Positions 47,807 to 56,605 of a stretch of 64,000 nucleotides of DNA are shown here, piece by piece. The stretch comes from Staphylococcus sp. KG4-3. Its GTDB lineage: Bacteria; Bacillota; Bacilli; Staphylococcales; Staphylococcaceae. Position 1 is the stretch's first letter. Every line of letters begins with the position of its first letter. The notes below the pieces were generated by a model. The model ran no database searches, had not been told where the DNA came from, and was given only the letters and a program-made list of their open reading frames with translations. The position numbers and the translations under genes are program-made. The stretch spans positions 620,001-684,000 of the forward strand of contig NZ_CP166245.1 of the NCBI RefSeq assembly GCF_033597815.2. Direction: 5' to 3'.

Positions 47807-48106
47807 ATGAATACAGAGAACGAACAACATCAATTAAAACAACATAAGTTTCAACGTAATTTTATTAATTTTCCGTTTTTAGGTTTTGCCTTAGTCATTG
47901 CAATATTAAATATTGTATATCCTGATATTAATATAATGATGACACTTTTTGGACTATTTTTCTTTTATAATGGTGCTATTTTATTCATAGCATTTATTAA
48001 ACATTATAAACGTGTAATGGTTTTAGCATTGATACTAACAATTTTAAGTATGGTTCTATTTGGCTTATCAATGTATTTATATGCGTTAACAAATAATCTA
48101 TTTTAA
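47807..48106 (+). CDS. Small membrane protein of unknown function
   Basis: A 99-residue protein with a Gln/His-rich hydrophilic start and three predicted membrane helices (about 20-40, 45-65 and 72-95). ATG 47807 follows AAGGAG; a longer in-frame version starting at 47768 overlaps the reductase gene and lacks a ribosome site. No known family is recognised. Confidence 0.68.
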   Translation: MNTENEQHQLKQHKFQRNFINFPFLGFALVIAILNIVYPDINIMMTLFGLFFFYNGAILFIAFIKHYKRVMVLALILTILSMVLFGLSMYLYALTNNLF

Positions 48107-48139
48107 TGCTTTGTTTTAACGAGCTTTAGGAGGAAATGA

Positions 48140-48751
48140 ATGGAACAGTGGATAACGCATTTTATGGAGCAACATGGCTATTTAGGTATAGGATTATTAA
48201 TCTTATTGGAAAATATATTTCCACCAATACCATCTGAAATCATTTTAACTTTTGGTGGTTTTATGACAACTAAGTCTGATTTAGGCTTTATTGGCGTGAC
48301 AATCACTTCAACGCTTGGTTCTGTTATTGGGGCTATTGTTCTCTATGGTATTGGTGCCTGGATCGGCGAGCGGAACTTATATCGCTTTGTAAACCGTTAT
48401 GGGAAATTTTTACGTGTGAAAATCAAAGATATAGATAGAACAATTAATTGGTTTGAAAAGTATGGATATTGGACAATTTTCTTTTGTCGTTTTGTGCCAC
48501 TGTTAAGAAGTTTAATCTCCATCCCAGCTGGTTTAACTCGAATGAATATACCTTTGTTTATTTTGTTTACTACGCTTGGTACCTTAATTTGGAATATCGT
48601 ACTGATTTATTTAGGACAAGCAGTGGGCGGAAATTGGCATGCAATTGTTTACTACATGAATATCTATTCTAAAATTATTTATTTCATTTTAATTGTTTTA
48701 GTCATTTTTATAATTTGGAAATGGATTAAAAGGCAAAAAACACATAAGTAA
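48140..48751 (+). CDS. DedA-family membrane protein
   Basis: A 203-residue DedA/SNARE-associated family protein. Signatures are LENIFPPIPSEIIL near residue 26 and the F/GRF-x-P-x-x-R motif, here CRFVPLLRSLISIPAGLTRM near residue 118. Members are implicated in lipid carrier (undecaprenyl phosphate or phosphatidylethanolamine) flipping and membrane homeostasis. AGGAGG precedes the ATG. Which lipid this one handles is unknown. Confidence 0.9.
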   Translation: MEQWITHFMEQHGYLGIGLLILLENIFPPIPSEIILTFGGFMTTKSDLGFIGVTITSTLGSVIGAIVLYGIGAWIGERNLYRFVNRYGKFLRVKIKDIDRTINWFEKYGYWTIFFCRFVPLLRSLISIPAGLTRMNIPLFILFTTLGTLIWNIVLIYLGQAVGGNWHAIVYYMNIYSKIIYFILIVLVIFIIWKWIKRQKTHK

Positions 48752-48851
48752 ATTTGATAATTTAACTTAACGAAATGAAATCATTATCGGTGGCTAGAGA
48801 TGATATAATTTAAGTAACGTGATCAAGAGATTGTATGAGGGAGTTGCTTTT

Positions 48852-49787
48852 ATGACAAAACAAAAAGTTTCTATTATAGGTGGCGGCAATACGGGTGCAA
48901 CATTGGCTTTTATTGTTGCTCAACAAGAGTTGGCTGACGTTGTACTGATTGACCGTCCAACAAATGAAGGCCAAGTTAAAGGTAAAGCACTAGATATTTT
49001 AGAAAGTAGTCCAGTCTATGGCTTTGATATAAATGTAAAAGGGTCCGTTGACTATACTGATACAAAAAATTCAGATGTTGTAGTGATTACAGCAGGTGTG
49101 CCACGTAAACCTGGGATGAGTAGAGACGATTTAGTACAGGTTAATGAGGCGGTTATGCATGATGTTACAAAAGAAATCGTAAAATATTCACCTGATTGTA
49201 AGATTATCGTACTTACGAATCCTGTAGATGCTATGACGTATTCAGTATTGAAAGCTTCTGGATTTCCAAAAGAGCGAGTAATAGGACAATCCGGTGTATT
49301 AGATACATCAAGATATCTAACGTTTATTGCTGAAGCCTTAAAAGTTTCTATTAAAGATATTAAAGGTTTAGTATTAGGTGGTCATGGCGATACGATGGTT
49401 CCGTTAGTAGATTCAACTAATGTTAATGGAGTACCACTTCATAAACTACTTGATGCACAACAAATTGAGACAATTGTTGAACGTACACGTAAGGGCGGTG
49501 CAGAAATCGTAGAATTACTGGGAAATGGCTCAGCTTATTATGCTCCAGCTTCAGCAGTATACAGTATGATTGAAGCTATATTGAAAGACCAACATAGATT
49601 ACTGCCTAGTATTGCACTACTAGAAGGGGAATATCAATTTACAGATATATGCTTAGGGGTTCCAACAATTTTAAGTTCAAATGGTATTGAAAGTATTGTA
49701 GATTTAAATTTATCTAATGATGAATATGAGCAATTAAAAGTTTCTGCAGAGTCGGTTCAAGAAGTTAAACAAGCATTAAAGCTTTAA
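48852..49787 (+). CDS. mdh: NAD-dependent malate dehydrogenase
   Basis: A 311-residue LDH/MDH-superfamily enzyme: N-terminal [13 protein letters not shown] loop, substrate-binding arginines in [13 protein letters not shown] (Arg at the LDH/MDH specificity position, where lactate dehydrogenases have Gln) and catalytic His in [10 protein letters not shown]. This is the [LDH-like] bacterial MDH. ATG 48852 follows GAGGGAG; an upstream in-frame ATG lies within the untranslated stretch. Monocistronic with a wobble-rich terminator at 49843-49881. S. aureus relies mainly on quinone-linked malate oxidoreductase. Confidence 0.9.
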   Translation: MTKQKVSIIGGGNTGATLAFIVAQQELADVVLIDRPTNEGQVKGKALDILESSPVYGFDINVKGSVDYTDTKNSDVVVITAGVPRKPGMSRDDLVQVNEAVMHDVTKEIVKYSPDCKIIVLTNPVDAMTYSVLKASGFPKERVIGQSGVLDTSRYLTFIAEALKVSIKDIKGLVLGGHGDTMVPLVDSTNVNGVPLHKLLDAQQIETIVERTRKGGAEIVELLGNGSAYYAPASAVYSMIEAILKDQHRLLPSIALLEGEYQFTDICLGVPTILSSNGIESIVDLNLSNDEYEQLKVSAESVQEVKQALKL

Positions 49788-49842
49788 AATATATGGCATA
49801 ATGTATTCATATAAATTAGTTTATATATATAACGCTTTAGTT

Positions 49843-49881
49843 AAGGGTTGGGGCATAGTAACATGTCTTAGCCCTTATCTT
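49843..49881 (+). terminator. Terminator of mdh
   Basis: A 14-pair stem with four wobbles (49843-49856 with 49863-49876), followed by ATCTTTG. Confidence 0.65.
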
Positions 49882-50033
49882 TGATAATGATGAGGTAGTA
49901 ATAAAGATTTGTTAAATAAAGGTTTGCTTAGCTAATAAAAATATGGAAATCTGATAGAATATATTTGCTTTATTTAGGGAAATGAATCGATTTTTGATCA
50001 CATTATCATAATGGATGAACCAATGTTTGTGCA

Positions 50034-50077
50034 CATAAAAAGCTGTCGACAAAAGTTTAAAGGCTTGTCGACAGCTT
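50034..50077 (-). terminator. Terminator of the DUF1361 unit
   Basis: Perfect 13-bp stem (50040-50052 with 50065-50077) with a U-rich tail on the minus strand. The rest of the 49788-50171 gap shows only the mdh terminator. Confidence 0.8.
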
Positions 50078-50171
50078 AGTATTGTTTAGGGAAGTAAATA
50101 AATTATTACATATATTTATAGGGATGAGACCGTTTGTTTATACATATAATAATAAATGCTTCATAAATCTA

Positions 50172-50447
50172 TTAAAATCTAAAGACACAAATATATAAAG
50201 TTACGTATTCAAAAAACGTTAATATATACATATATTTTAATCTTAATTTTATGTTGATGGGGACGCTCCAATTTGGAAAACGACGTTCATAATAAAATAG
50301 TTGTAGATAAAATAAACCAATACCTAATGGGAACAACATCAATATAATGCTGTGAAGATATGAAAAACCTACATCATGTAATAAATGTCCGATGATTAAT
50401 TGACATAAAATTAAAACAATAATGAGAACTAAAATATTCAAAGTCAT
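50172..50447 (-). CDS. Small membrane protein
   Basis: A 91-residue protein with about three membrane helices and a basic stretch between helices 2 and 3. Its start overlaps the end of the DUF1361 gene by 4 bases, so it is translationally coupled to it. No family recognised; a partner subunit role for the DUF1361 protein is plausible only from linkage. Confidence 0.7.
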   Translation of the reverse strand: MTLNILVLIIVLILCQLIIGHLLHDVGFSYLHSIILMLFPLGIGLFYLQLFYYERRFPNWSVPINIKLRLKYMYILTFFEYVTLYICVFRF

Positions 50448-51061
50448 TTTACGCTACGCACTCCTTTCGCAAATAGGAAGATAATCACTTGTAATGCAAT
50501 AAGTAATAAAATAAAACGTAACGTATCAGTATTTAAACTCGAAGATACTTCATTAAAAATATGAAGCGGTTCATGAATAAGATAAACTGAATGTAGACGT
50601 AAGAAGCGTCCAATAAATATACCGAGACCATTTAAGAACATCATAACTACAATAATTAATCTATTGAGCCAGAGATGTTGCGTGAATTGTTCCATTTCTA
50701 AAAACATTAGAATTAATAGGTAAATAGCTAGTAATACGCCAGATACAAGGAATGCAAAATACGCCCATTCACTAATTACTAAACCTTGATAGAAATTGAA
50801 ATTAAACTGATTTAAATGTATTAAGTCAGTAATCATATACAAAGTATTTGGCACCATCAAGACAAAAATAAGTGTGAAAATAATGAATAGTGGCCACTCA
50901 TATTTGTATTTTGGTTTAAATAGATTTAACAGTAAGCATAGTTCAAACGGCACATACGCTAGAAATAGATTAAGCGTCATAAATTGGAAATAATTATTGA
51001 AAAATATTGAAACTAATATCAATATAAGGAAAATGCTTCTAGCGATATAACGCGCTTGCAT
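50444..51061 (-). CDS. DUF1361 family membrane protein
   Basis: A 205-residue, about six-helix protein with the DUF1361 hallmark LVPFELC-like AYVPFELCLLLNLF near residue 35 and the PNTLYMITDLIHL segment near residue 72. Function unknown. First gene of a two-gene minus-strand unit. Confidence 0.83.
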   Translation of the reverse strand: MQARYIARSIFLILILVSIFFNNYFQFMTLNLFLAYVPFELCLLLNLFKPKYKYEWPLFIIFTLIFVLMVPNTLYMITDLIHLNQFNFNFYQGLVISEWAYFAFLVSGVLLAIYLLILMFLEMEQFTQHLWLNRLIIVVMMFLNGLGIFIGRFLRLHSVYLIHEPLHIFNEVSSSLNTDTLRFILLLIALQVIIFLFAKGVRSVK

Positions 51062-51332
51062 AAATACACCTACTTTCTTTTTAATTAAGCGCTAATATAA
51101 TAGATTACTAATGAATTGTAATTTGATTGTGCATTAGTAAATGCAATCTAAAACTTCTTTTGTGCTAATAAACGAAGATAAATATTAACCTATGTTTTTG
51201 AAATATGAGACTACATGATACATTTTTTAAATATAAATTTCAATTATTAACTTAAGTTATACATGTTAAACACACAGACGTAACTCTGTAGTAGGGTATT
51301 AAAACATGTGATTTATAGGAGAATAAATACAA

Positions 51333-51375
51333 GTATAAAAGCAGAGATGCTCCTAATATATTGAAACATCTCTGC
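51333..51375 (-). terminator. Terminator of the PPC-domain gene
   Basis: GCAGAGATG (51341-51349) pairs with CATCTCTGC (51367-51375), with a U-rich tail on the minus strand. No gene is seen elsewhere in the 51062-51442 gap. Confidence 0.8.
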
Positions 51376-51442
51376 TTACTACTCATTTTGCTTTTTGAAC
51401 AAAGTTTAATCTAAAGTCACGCTTTTTACTTTAACTAACAAA

Positions 51443-51862
51443 TTATAAATCTAACAGGTTTAACCCAATTGTTTCATTGTATTTGCGGTTTATATCTAAA
51501 TTTGTCATTGTGATTACAATTTCTGCTGTAGCAGAAACGACGGCTTTAGTTAAATGTCCGCTCAATGTGTCATATTGGTTAGTTCCGAATGTGGCATGTA
51601 AATGCGCAAATGGCTTTTCGTCAATATGAGAGATATTACCCATTAAACTGATGAGCTCTAAAGGTTCATCAATGGTTTTCTTTTCATAAGTTTTGGTTTC
51701 TAAATTATAGAAGTTAAGTTCTGCGCTAGCACATGCACCGATGCCACTAACTGTGCCAAATTGTCCACCTTGTTCTGTTGCAATATCTGTTACTGCAGAT
51801 ACAATGTCTTCACCTTGTTCTAATACTAAAACAATCGTCTTACCATCTACTTGATAAATCAT
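51443..51862 (-). CDS. PPC/DUF296 domain protein
   Basis: A 139-residue stand-alone PPC (plant and prokaryote conserved) domain. Hallmarks are the SGIGACASAELNFYN segment near residue 40 and a HLHATFG metal-ligand region near residue 89. In plants the domain accompanies AT-hooks; the bacterial forms are single-domain trimers with unknown ligand. A GGAGG-like site precedes the ATG. Divergent from norA. Confidence 0.86.
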   Translation of the reverse strand: MIYQVDGKTIVLVLEQGEDIVSAVTDIATEQGGQFGTVSGIGACASAELNFYNLETKTYEKKTIDEPLELISLMGNISHIDEKPFAHLHATFGTNQYDTLSGHLTKAVVSATAEIVITMTNLDINRKYNETIGLNLLDL

Positions 51863-51954
51863 AGGAAACCTCCATCCTGAAAATTAGATACATCTTTATT
51901 ATACAAGTTATAATTACGATATTATATGATAGTGATTAGAAAATAAATTTTTTA

Positions 51955-52021
51955 TTGTCATTTCTCATGAAACTGTTATAAAATATTCTAATATTAGGCT
52001 TGTTCTCGTATATTAGAGAAT
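51955..52021 (+). promoter_or_regulatory. norA promoter and leader hairpin
   Basis: TTGTCA (51955-51960), a 16-base spacer and TATAAA (51977-51982) form a promoter. The leader can fold: ATTCTAATAT (51985-51994) pairs with ATATTAG plus AAT (52010-52021) with a two-base bulge. In S. aureus, norA expression is also sensitive to changes in its 5' untranslated region. Confidence 0.55.
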
Positions 52022-52066
52022 GGAAAGCCGCTTCAAACAATTTATAAAAAGAAAGGAGCGAGCAAC

Positions 52067-53227
52067 GTGAAGAAGCAGTTTATTATTTTATATTTTAATA
52101 TTTTTCTTGTCTTTTTAGGTATTGGTTTAGTCGTTCCTGTGCTCCCTGTTTATTTAAAAGATTTAGGTTTAAAAGGTAGCGATTTAGGCATACTGGTAGC
52201 TGTATTTGCTTTAGCCCAAATGATTATCTCACCATTTGGCGGTACACTCGCAGATAAATTAGGTAAAAAGTTAATCATCTGTATTGGCTTAGGCCTATTT
52301 GCGATTTCAGAATTCTTATTTGCTGCAAGTCATACGTTCTCACTTCTGATTGTTTCTAGAATACTTGGTGGGTTTAGTGCAGGTATGGTTATGCCAGGTG
52401 TCACAGGCATGATCGCAGATATCTCATCAGGTAGAGATAAAGCTAAAAATTTTGGATACATGTCAGCAATAATTAATTCTGGATTTATTTTAGGGCCAGG
52501 GCTTGGTGGTTTATTAGCAGAAGTTTCACATAGATTACCATTCTATGTAGCGGGTTTTAGTGGCTGTTTAGCCTTGATACTTTCAATTATACTTATTAAA
52601 AATCCGAAACATGAAACGCAAGATGGATTTACCAAATATCAACCTGAGTTGCTAACAAAAATTGATTGGAAAGTCTTTCTTACGCCAATCATTTTAACCT
52701 TAGTACTAGCTTTCGGGTTGTCTTCATTTGAAACACTGTTCCCACTTTATACTGCAGACAAAGCACAATATTCTCCTATTGATATCTCGTTTGCTATCAC
52801 AGGTGGCGGTATTTTGGGTGCAGTATTCCAAGTATTCTTCTTTGATAAGTTTATGAACTATTTTAAAGAATTAACGTTTATTACTTATTCATTGCTATAT
52901 TCAGCAATTATTCTATTAGCATTAACTTTTGTTCACAGCTATTGGTCAATTATGTTAATTAGTTTTATTGTTTTTATTGGCTTTGATATGATTCGCCCAG
53001 CTATTACAAACTATTTCTCGAATATAGCAGGTAATAGACAAGGTTTCGCAGGTGGATTAAATTCTACGTTTACTAGTATGGGGAATTTTATCGGTCCATT
53101 AGTTGCAGGTACATTATATGATATTAATTTTGAATTTCCATTATACATGTCGATATTCGTCATGGTTTTAGGTATGCTGGTCATCTTTATAGAGAGCCAG
53201 TTGAGATCACGTTTTAGAAAAACATAA
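52067..53227 (+). CDS. norA: Multidrug efflux pump NorA
   Basis: A 386-residue, 12-helix MFS (DHA1) drug/H+ antiporter. MFS motif A GGTLADKLGKK is near residue 60 and motif C GFILGPGLGGLLAEVSHR near residue 138. NorA exports fluoroquinolones, dyes and quaternary ammonium compounds. Same length and regular matches to S. aureus NorA, with many substitutions. GTG start with AAAGGAGCGAG upstream. MgrA, encoded in this window, is a known controller in S. aureus. Confidence 0.93.
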   Translation: MKKQFIILYFNIFLVFLGIGLVVPVLPVYLKDLGLKGSDLGILVAVFALAQMIISPFGGTLADKLGKKLIICIGLGLFAISEFLFAASHTFSLLIVSRILGGFSAGMVMPGVTGMIADISSGRDKAKNFGYMSAIINSGFILGPGLGGLLAEVSHRLPFYVAGFSGCLALILSIILIKNPKHETQDGFTKYQPELLTKIDWKVFLTPIILTLVLAFGLSSFETLFPLYTADKAQYSPIDISFAITGGGILGAVFQVFFFDKFMNYFKELTFITYSLLYSAIILLALTFVHSYWSIMLISFIVFIGFDMIRPAITNYFSNIAGNRQGFAGGLNSTFTSMGNFIGPLVAGTLYDINFEFPLYMSIFVMVLGMLVIFIESQLRSRFRKT

Positions 53228-53336
53228 TTCAACATAAGAAAGAGCGAATAGATTATAGTGTGGTTGACATGTCTGAATCCTATATATGTTATAGACACTA
53301 GTGATATTTTTTGAAATAATTTTTTCTCTATTATAG

Positions 53337-53391
53337 AAGCGGAGCAATGAAATCTGATTACAGTAATTAGATTTCATTGTTCCGCTTTTTT
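53337..53391 (+). terminator. Terminator of norA
   Basis: Long stem, AAGCGGA...TCCGCTT outer arms and AATGAAATCT/AGATTTCATT inside, followed by a T-run. The remaining part of the 53228-53604 gap shows nothing definite. Confidence 0.88.
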
Positions 53392-53604
53392 ACACGTGAA
53401 TTTAATTGTGTCAACGGTGATATTTATATTATTTGTGTTGAATAAAGTATTGAATATGACACTTGTATTAAATAAAGTAGGTTTTACGTAATAAACATGT
53501 AACAAAGGTTACGATTCTTTTAAATTGTGTTCTATATAAGTTTTTCGTCAATAATCTGTGATAACATGATAGGAAATGTAATAATTGTAAGTAAGGGGAT
53601 AAAC

Positions 53605-54339
53605 TTGAAAAATTTAATTTTAACTATCATGGCTTTCCTTCTCGCTTGCTGTTTAGCGTTTCTTCTTTTTATAGCTACAAATCAACAAGCTCTAGCCAAA
53701 GTTCATGAAACCATTTCTAGTTTTTCTATTGTGGATGAAATTGCAGAAGCTAAGGATATAACTAAAGAAAAAAGTGAGAATCCAATAAAAGCAGCAACAA
53801 AAGAAGAAATAAATAATGAACCGTATAACGCTGAAAACTATAAACCGATTGCCAAATTGACTACACATGATTTAAAAGATGACGAAGTTGGAAAAGCAAA
53901 TTTACCTCCATTTTCCGATGCATTAAAAAAAGCACAAACAGTAGTGAATAAAGATAATAACGATTCAAATGTCTATAATGATTATGGTATTGATACAACA
54001 TGCCAAGGGGCTCATTATTACATCTTTACATTTGAAAATAAAAGTAAACCAAATACGTATTATAGAGTAACTGTAGATGAAGATAATAAAGCAAGTGTTT
54101 TTGATAAGTCTTATCAAATCAAACAGCAAAATGATAAACCTAATATCTCTCCTCAAGAATCTGAGGTTATAGCGCAAAAATACGCTATTGATGAACTAGG
54201 TCAAAATGCAGTATTAAAAAATGTAAAAGAATCGAAAGATGGTATGTTTTATACTTTCCATGAATATAAGAAGAAAAGAGACTATAAAGTTGTTGTAAAT
54301 AAAACGGGAGATGTAATTCGCCAACCATCACTTAATTAA
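53605..54339 (+). CDS. Secreted or membrane-anchored protein with C-terminal PepSY-like domain
   Basis: A 244-residue protein: one N-terminal hydrophobic helix (about 3-25) acting as signal or anchor, a Lys/Glu/Asn-rich spacer (40-85), then a soluble region ending in a PepSY-like alpha-beta unit (about 178-240, ISPQESEVIAQKYAIDELG and KDYKVVVNKTGDV). TTG 53605 is chosen because AGGGG lies 5-6 bases upstream; earlier in-frame starts have none. Extracytoplasmic. Function unknown; PepSY units are often protease-inhibitor-like. Confidence 0.72.
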   Translation: MKNLILTIMAFLLACCLAFLLFIATNQQALAKVHETISSFSIVDEIAEAKDITKEKSENPIKAATKEEINNEPYNAENYKPIAKLTTHDLKDDEVGKANLPPFSDALKKAQTVVNKDNNDSNVYNDYGIDTTCQGAHYYIFTFENKSKPNTYYRVTVDEDNKASVFDKSYQIKQQNDKPNISPQESEVIAQKYAIDELGQNAVLKNVKESKDGMFYTFHEYKKKRDYKVVVNKTGDVIRQPSLN

Positions 54340-54349
54340 TCATTAAAAT

Positions 54350-54395
54350 AGAGCTACACAAACGTTAACCCATGACGTTTATGTGGCTCTTTTTT
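54350..54395 (+). terminator. Terminator of PepSY-like gene
   Basis: AGAGC and AAACGT arms pair with ACGTTT and GCTCT, followed by six T residues. Confidence 0.82.
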
Positions 54396-54521
54396 ATAAA
54401 TGAAAAAAGTATTAAGTGAAACGTTTCAATGTTATGATAATATTAACGGTTAAAATGAATAATGAAGCGTAGATTATATTCAATCAGTACGTAAATTTTG
54501 TTTAAGAAAAGGATGAGCGTT

Positions 54522-55391
54522 TTGAGAAAAATAAAGAAAGCAATCATACCAGCTGCTGGTTTGGGTACGAGGTTTTTGCCGGCTACGAAAGCTATGCCGA
54601 AAGAAATGTTGCCGATCTTAGATAAACCTACAATTCAATATATAGTTGAAGAAGCGGCTCGTGCGGGTATTGAAGATATCATTATCGTAACAGGTAAACA
54701 TAAAAGAGCTATCGAAGATCATTTTGATAATCAGAAAGAATTGGAAATGATTTTAGAAGAAAAAGATAAGCAAGAGTTACTTGAAAAAGTAAAATACTCT
54801 ACAGAGCTTGCTAATATATTTTATGTTAGACAAAAAGAGCAAAAAGGATTAGGACATGCAATATATTCCGCACGTCAATTTATAGGCACTGAACCTTTTG
54901 CAGTATTATTAGGTGATGATATAGTCGAATCTGACACGCCAGCGATTAAACAATTGATGAATGCATACGAAGAAACTGGGAAATCAGTGATTGGTGTCCA
55001 AGAAGTTGAAGAAAACTTAACGCATAGATATGGCATTATCGATCCAATGGAAAAGTCAGGTAGAAAATACGAGGTGGCGAAATTTGTTGAAAAGCCAAAA
55101 CAAGGCACAGCACCTTCTAATTTAGCAATCATGGGACGTTATGTATTGACTGCAGATATCTTTGATTACTTAGCAACGCAAGGTAAAGGCGCAGGGGGTG
55201 AAATCCAACTTACAGATGCAATTGAACGTTTAAACACTGACGATCAAGTCTATGCTTATGATTTTGAAGGTGAACGTTATGATGTAGGGGAAAAATTAGG
55301 ATTTGTGAAAACTACGATTGAGTATGCTTTGAAAGATGAATCGATGCGTGATGAATTAGTTGATTTTATTAAAAGTTTGAAAATAGATTGA
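54522..55391 (+). CDS. galU: UTP-glucose-1-phosphate uridylyltransferase
   Basis: A 289-residue GalU/GtaB enzyme making UDP-glucose for glycolipid anchors and polysaccharides. The nucleotidyl-transferase signature [21 protein letters not shown] is near residue 10, with VLLGDDIV (metal Asp) near 130 and VEKP near 195. TTG 54522 is preferred because AAAGGATG is 7-8 bases upstream; ATG 54513 sits inside that site. It stands alone here rather than next to a galactose operon. Confidence 0.92.
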   Translation: MRKIKKAIIPAAGLGTRFLPATKAMPKEMLPILDKPTIQYIVEEAARAGIEDIIIVTGKHKRAIEDHFDNQKELEMILEEKDKQELLEKVKYSTELANIFYVRQKEQKGLGHAIYSARQFIGTEPFAVLLGDDIVESDTPAIKQLMNAYEETGKSVIGVQEVEENLTHRYGIIDPMEKSGRKYEVAKFVEKPKQGTAPSNLAIMGRYVLTADIFDYLATQGKGAGGEIQLTDAIERLNTDDQVYAYDFEGERYDVGEKLGFVKTTIEYALKDESMRDELVDFIKSLKID

Positions 55392-55497
55392 ATTCTTGCA
55401 TTAAGATTATTCAAACATAATAGATAAGGGTAGAATTCTATCATTTGAACTGTTATATGTATCGACTGAAATGGTTGGTATACTATGAGGTGATGAA

Positions 55498-55983
55498 ATG
55501 AAACAAAAGAAAACAAACGCGATGCGAATTTTAGACAGTCAAGCTATTGCTTATAGCGTGAATACATATGATATTAGTACACACCATATGGATGGGGAAC
55601 ATGTAGCACAAAAAGTAGGTGTTGATCCAGACCATGTATATAAAACACTTGTTTTAGAAAATGCAGCGCATGAGCACTTCGTATTTATTATACCAGTAAA
55701 TAAAACATTAGATATGAAAACAGCAGCCCAATCAGTGACAGAAAAAAAGTTGAACTTAATGCCGCTTGAACAATTGAAAAAAGTTACTGGTTATATTAGA
55801 GGCGGTTGTTCTCCAATAGGAATGAAGCGTCAGTTTCCAACAGTGATTGACCAAAATGCTCAAGCATTAGATTCTATATATATAAGTGGTGGAGACCGAG
55901 GTGTTCAAATTAATATACGTGTAAAAGATTTAATCGCAGTAACGCAAGCACAAGTAATGCATATCATCCAAGAGACAAAGTAA
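55498..55983 (+). CDS. ybaK: Cys-tRNA(Pro)/Cys-tRNA(Cys) deacylase YbaK
   Basis: A 161-residue YbaK/EbsC protein that hydrolyses Cys wrongly attached to tRNA-Pro. Features are the catalytic Lys in VYKTLVLEN near residue 45 and the GxxxP-like GYIRGGCSPIGMKRQFPT segment near residue 98. GAGGTG precedes the ATG. The 105-base gap to galU lacks a strong terminator, so cotranscription is possible. Terminator at 56117-56181. Confidence 0.92.
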   Translation: MKQKKTNAMRILDSQAIAYSVNTYDISTHHMDGEHVAQKVGVDPDHVYKTLVLENAAHEHFVFIIPVNKTLDMKTAAQSVTEKKLNLMPLEQLKKVTGYIRGGCSPIGMKRQFPTVIDQNAQALDSIYISGGDRGVQINIRVKDLIAVTQAQVMHIIQETK

Positions 55984-56116
55984 CAGGAACATGACATTGT
56001 GACTGAATATACATGTTAAAGTTTACTATCCAGAAATTAGTTGTTGCTACTATAAATGTATTAATGTTAAAAGTTTCATTAATAGTGTGTGCTAAGTCAA
56101 TTTATAACCTTTATTT

Positions 56117-56181
56117 ATAAGGCGCTTTGTTAATTTAGTTTAATCGTATTGATCAAATTATACGTAAGGGCCTTATTTTTT
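56117..56181 (+). terminator. Terminator of ybaK
   Basis: ATAAGGC (56117-56123) pairs with GCCTTAT (56170-56176), followed by a T-run; long loop. Confidence 0.6.
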
Positions 56182-56208
56182 AAAAGTATTTTAATGTAAA
56201 ATAACATA

Positions 56209-56367
56209 GGAACACGACGTGTTTTGATGAGACTCTTGAGGAAACAGGACAAGCTGGATTACAGGCTGAATCTGTCCTCTGAGAAAGCGAACCATCAATA
56301 CGAAGTATTGAATAAAAAAAGAAGCACTCAGATGAATTGAATTAAATCATTTGAGTGCTTCTTTTTT
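56209..56367 (+). ncRNA. Candidate structured small RNA
   Basis: An untranslated stretch with four successive hairpins: AACAC/GTGTT (56211-56223); AGGACA plus GATT pairing with AATC plus TGTCCT, with a five-base bulge (56246-56278); TCAATAC/GTATTGA (56295-56311); and a 15-bp terminator stem (56321-56361) followed by T residues. It is more GC-rich than neighbouring intergenic DNA. A poor -10 TAAAAT lies at 56197-56202. It ends before the fruR promoter, so it is a separate unit. I do not recognise a named RNA family. Confidence 0.5.
56321..56367 (+). terminator. Strong terminator
   Basis: GAAGCACTCAGATGA pairs with TCATTTGAGTGCTTC (wobble included), followed by six T residues. Confidence 0.88.
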
Positions 56368-56520
56368 CTGGGATTTATGCCCCTATCCTATTTTTTATAG
56401 TTTTGTTTGAGAGGGGGAGGCCCAAGCCTCTCTTGTTTAAAATTTAATATATACGAAATTAAAACAGGTGGATATATTAAGAATAAAATATGACGGAAAG
56501 ATGAAATTTCCAACTAATAA

Positions 56521-56583
56521 TTGACTGTTTTTGACTGTTTTTGACAAAAAATGATTGAAAAAAGAAAGCGGAAACATTATAAT
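56521..56583 (+). promoter_or_regulatory. fru operon promoter with tandem operator repeats and cre-like site
   Basis: TTGAAA (56555-56560), 17 bases, TATAAT (56578-56583). Just upstream TTGACTGTTT is repeated in tandem with a 10-base period (56521-56545, two and a half copies), a plausible FruR operator. Between -35 and -10 a cre-like AAAGAAAGCGGAAACATT matches 15 of 18 positions. Confidence 0.7.
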
Positions 56584-56605
56584 GACAATGAGCTGAGGTG
56601 AAGGT

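Noticed and set aside
54417..54428. Catabolite (cre) site at galU
   Set aside because: The palindrome centres on CG but the flanking spacing is one base shorter per arm than the cre consensus, so most cre positions do not match.
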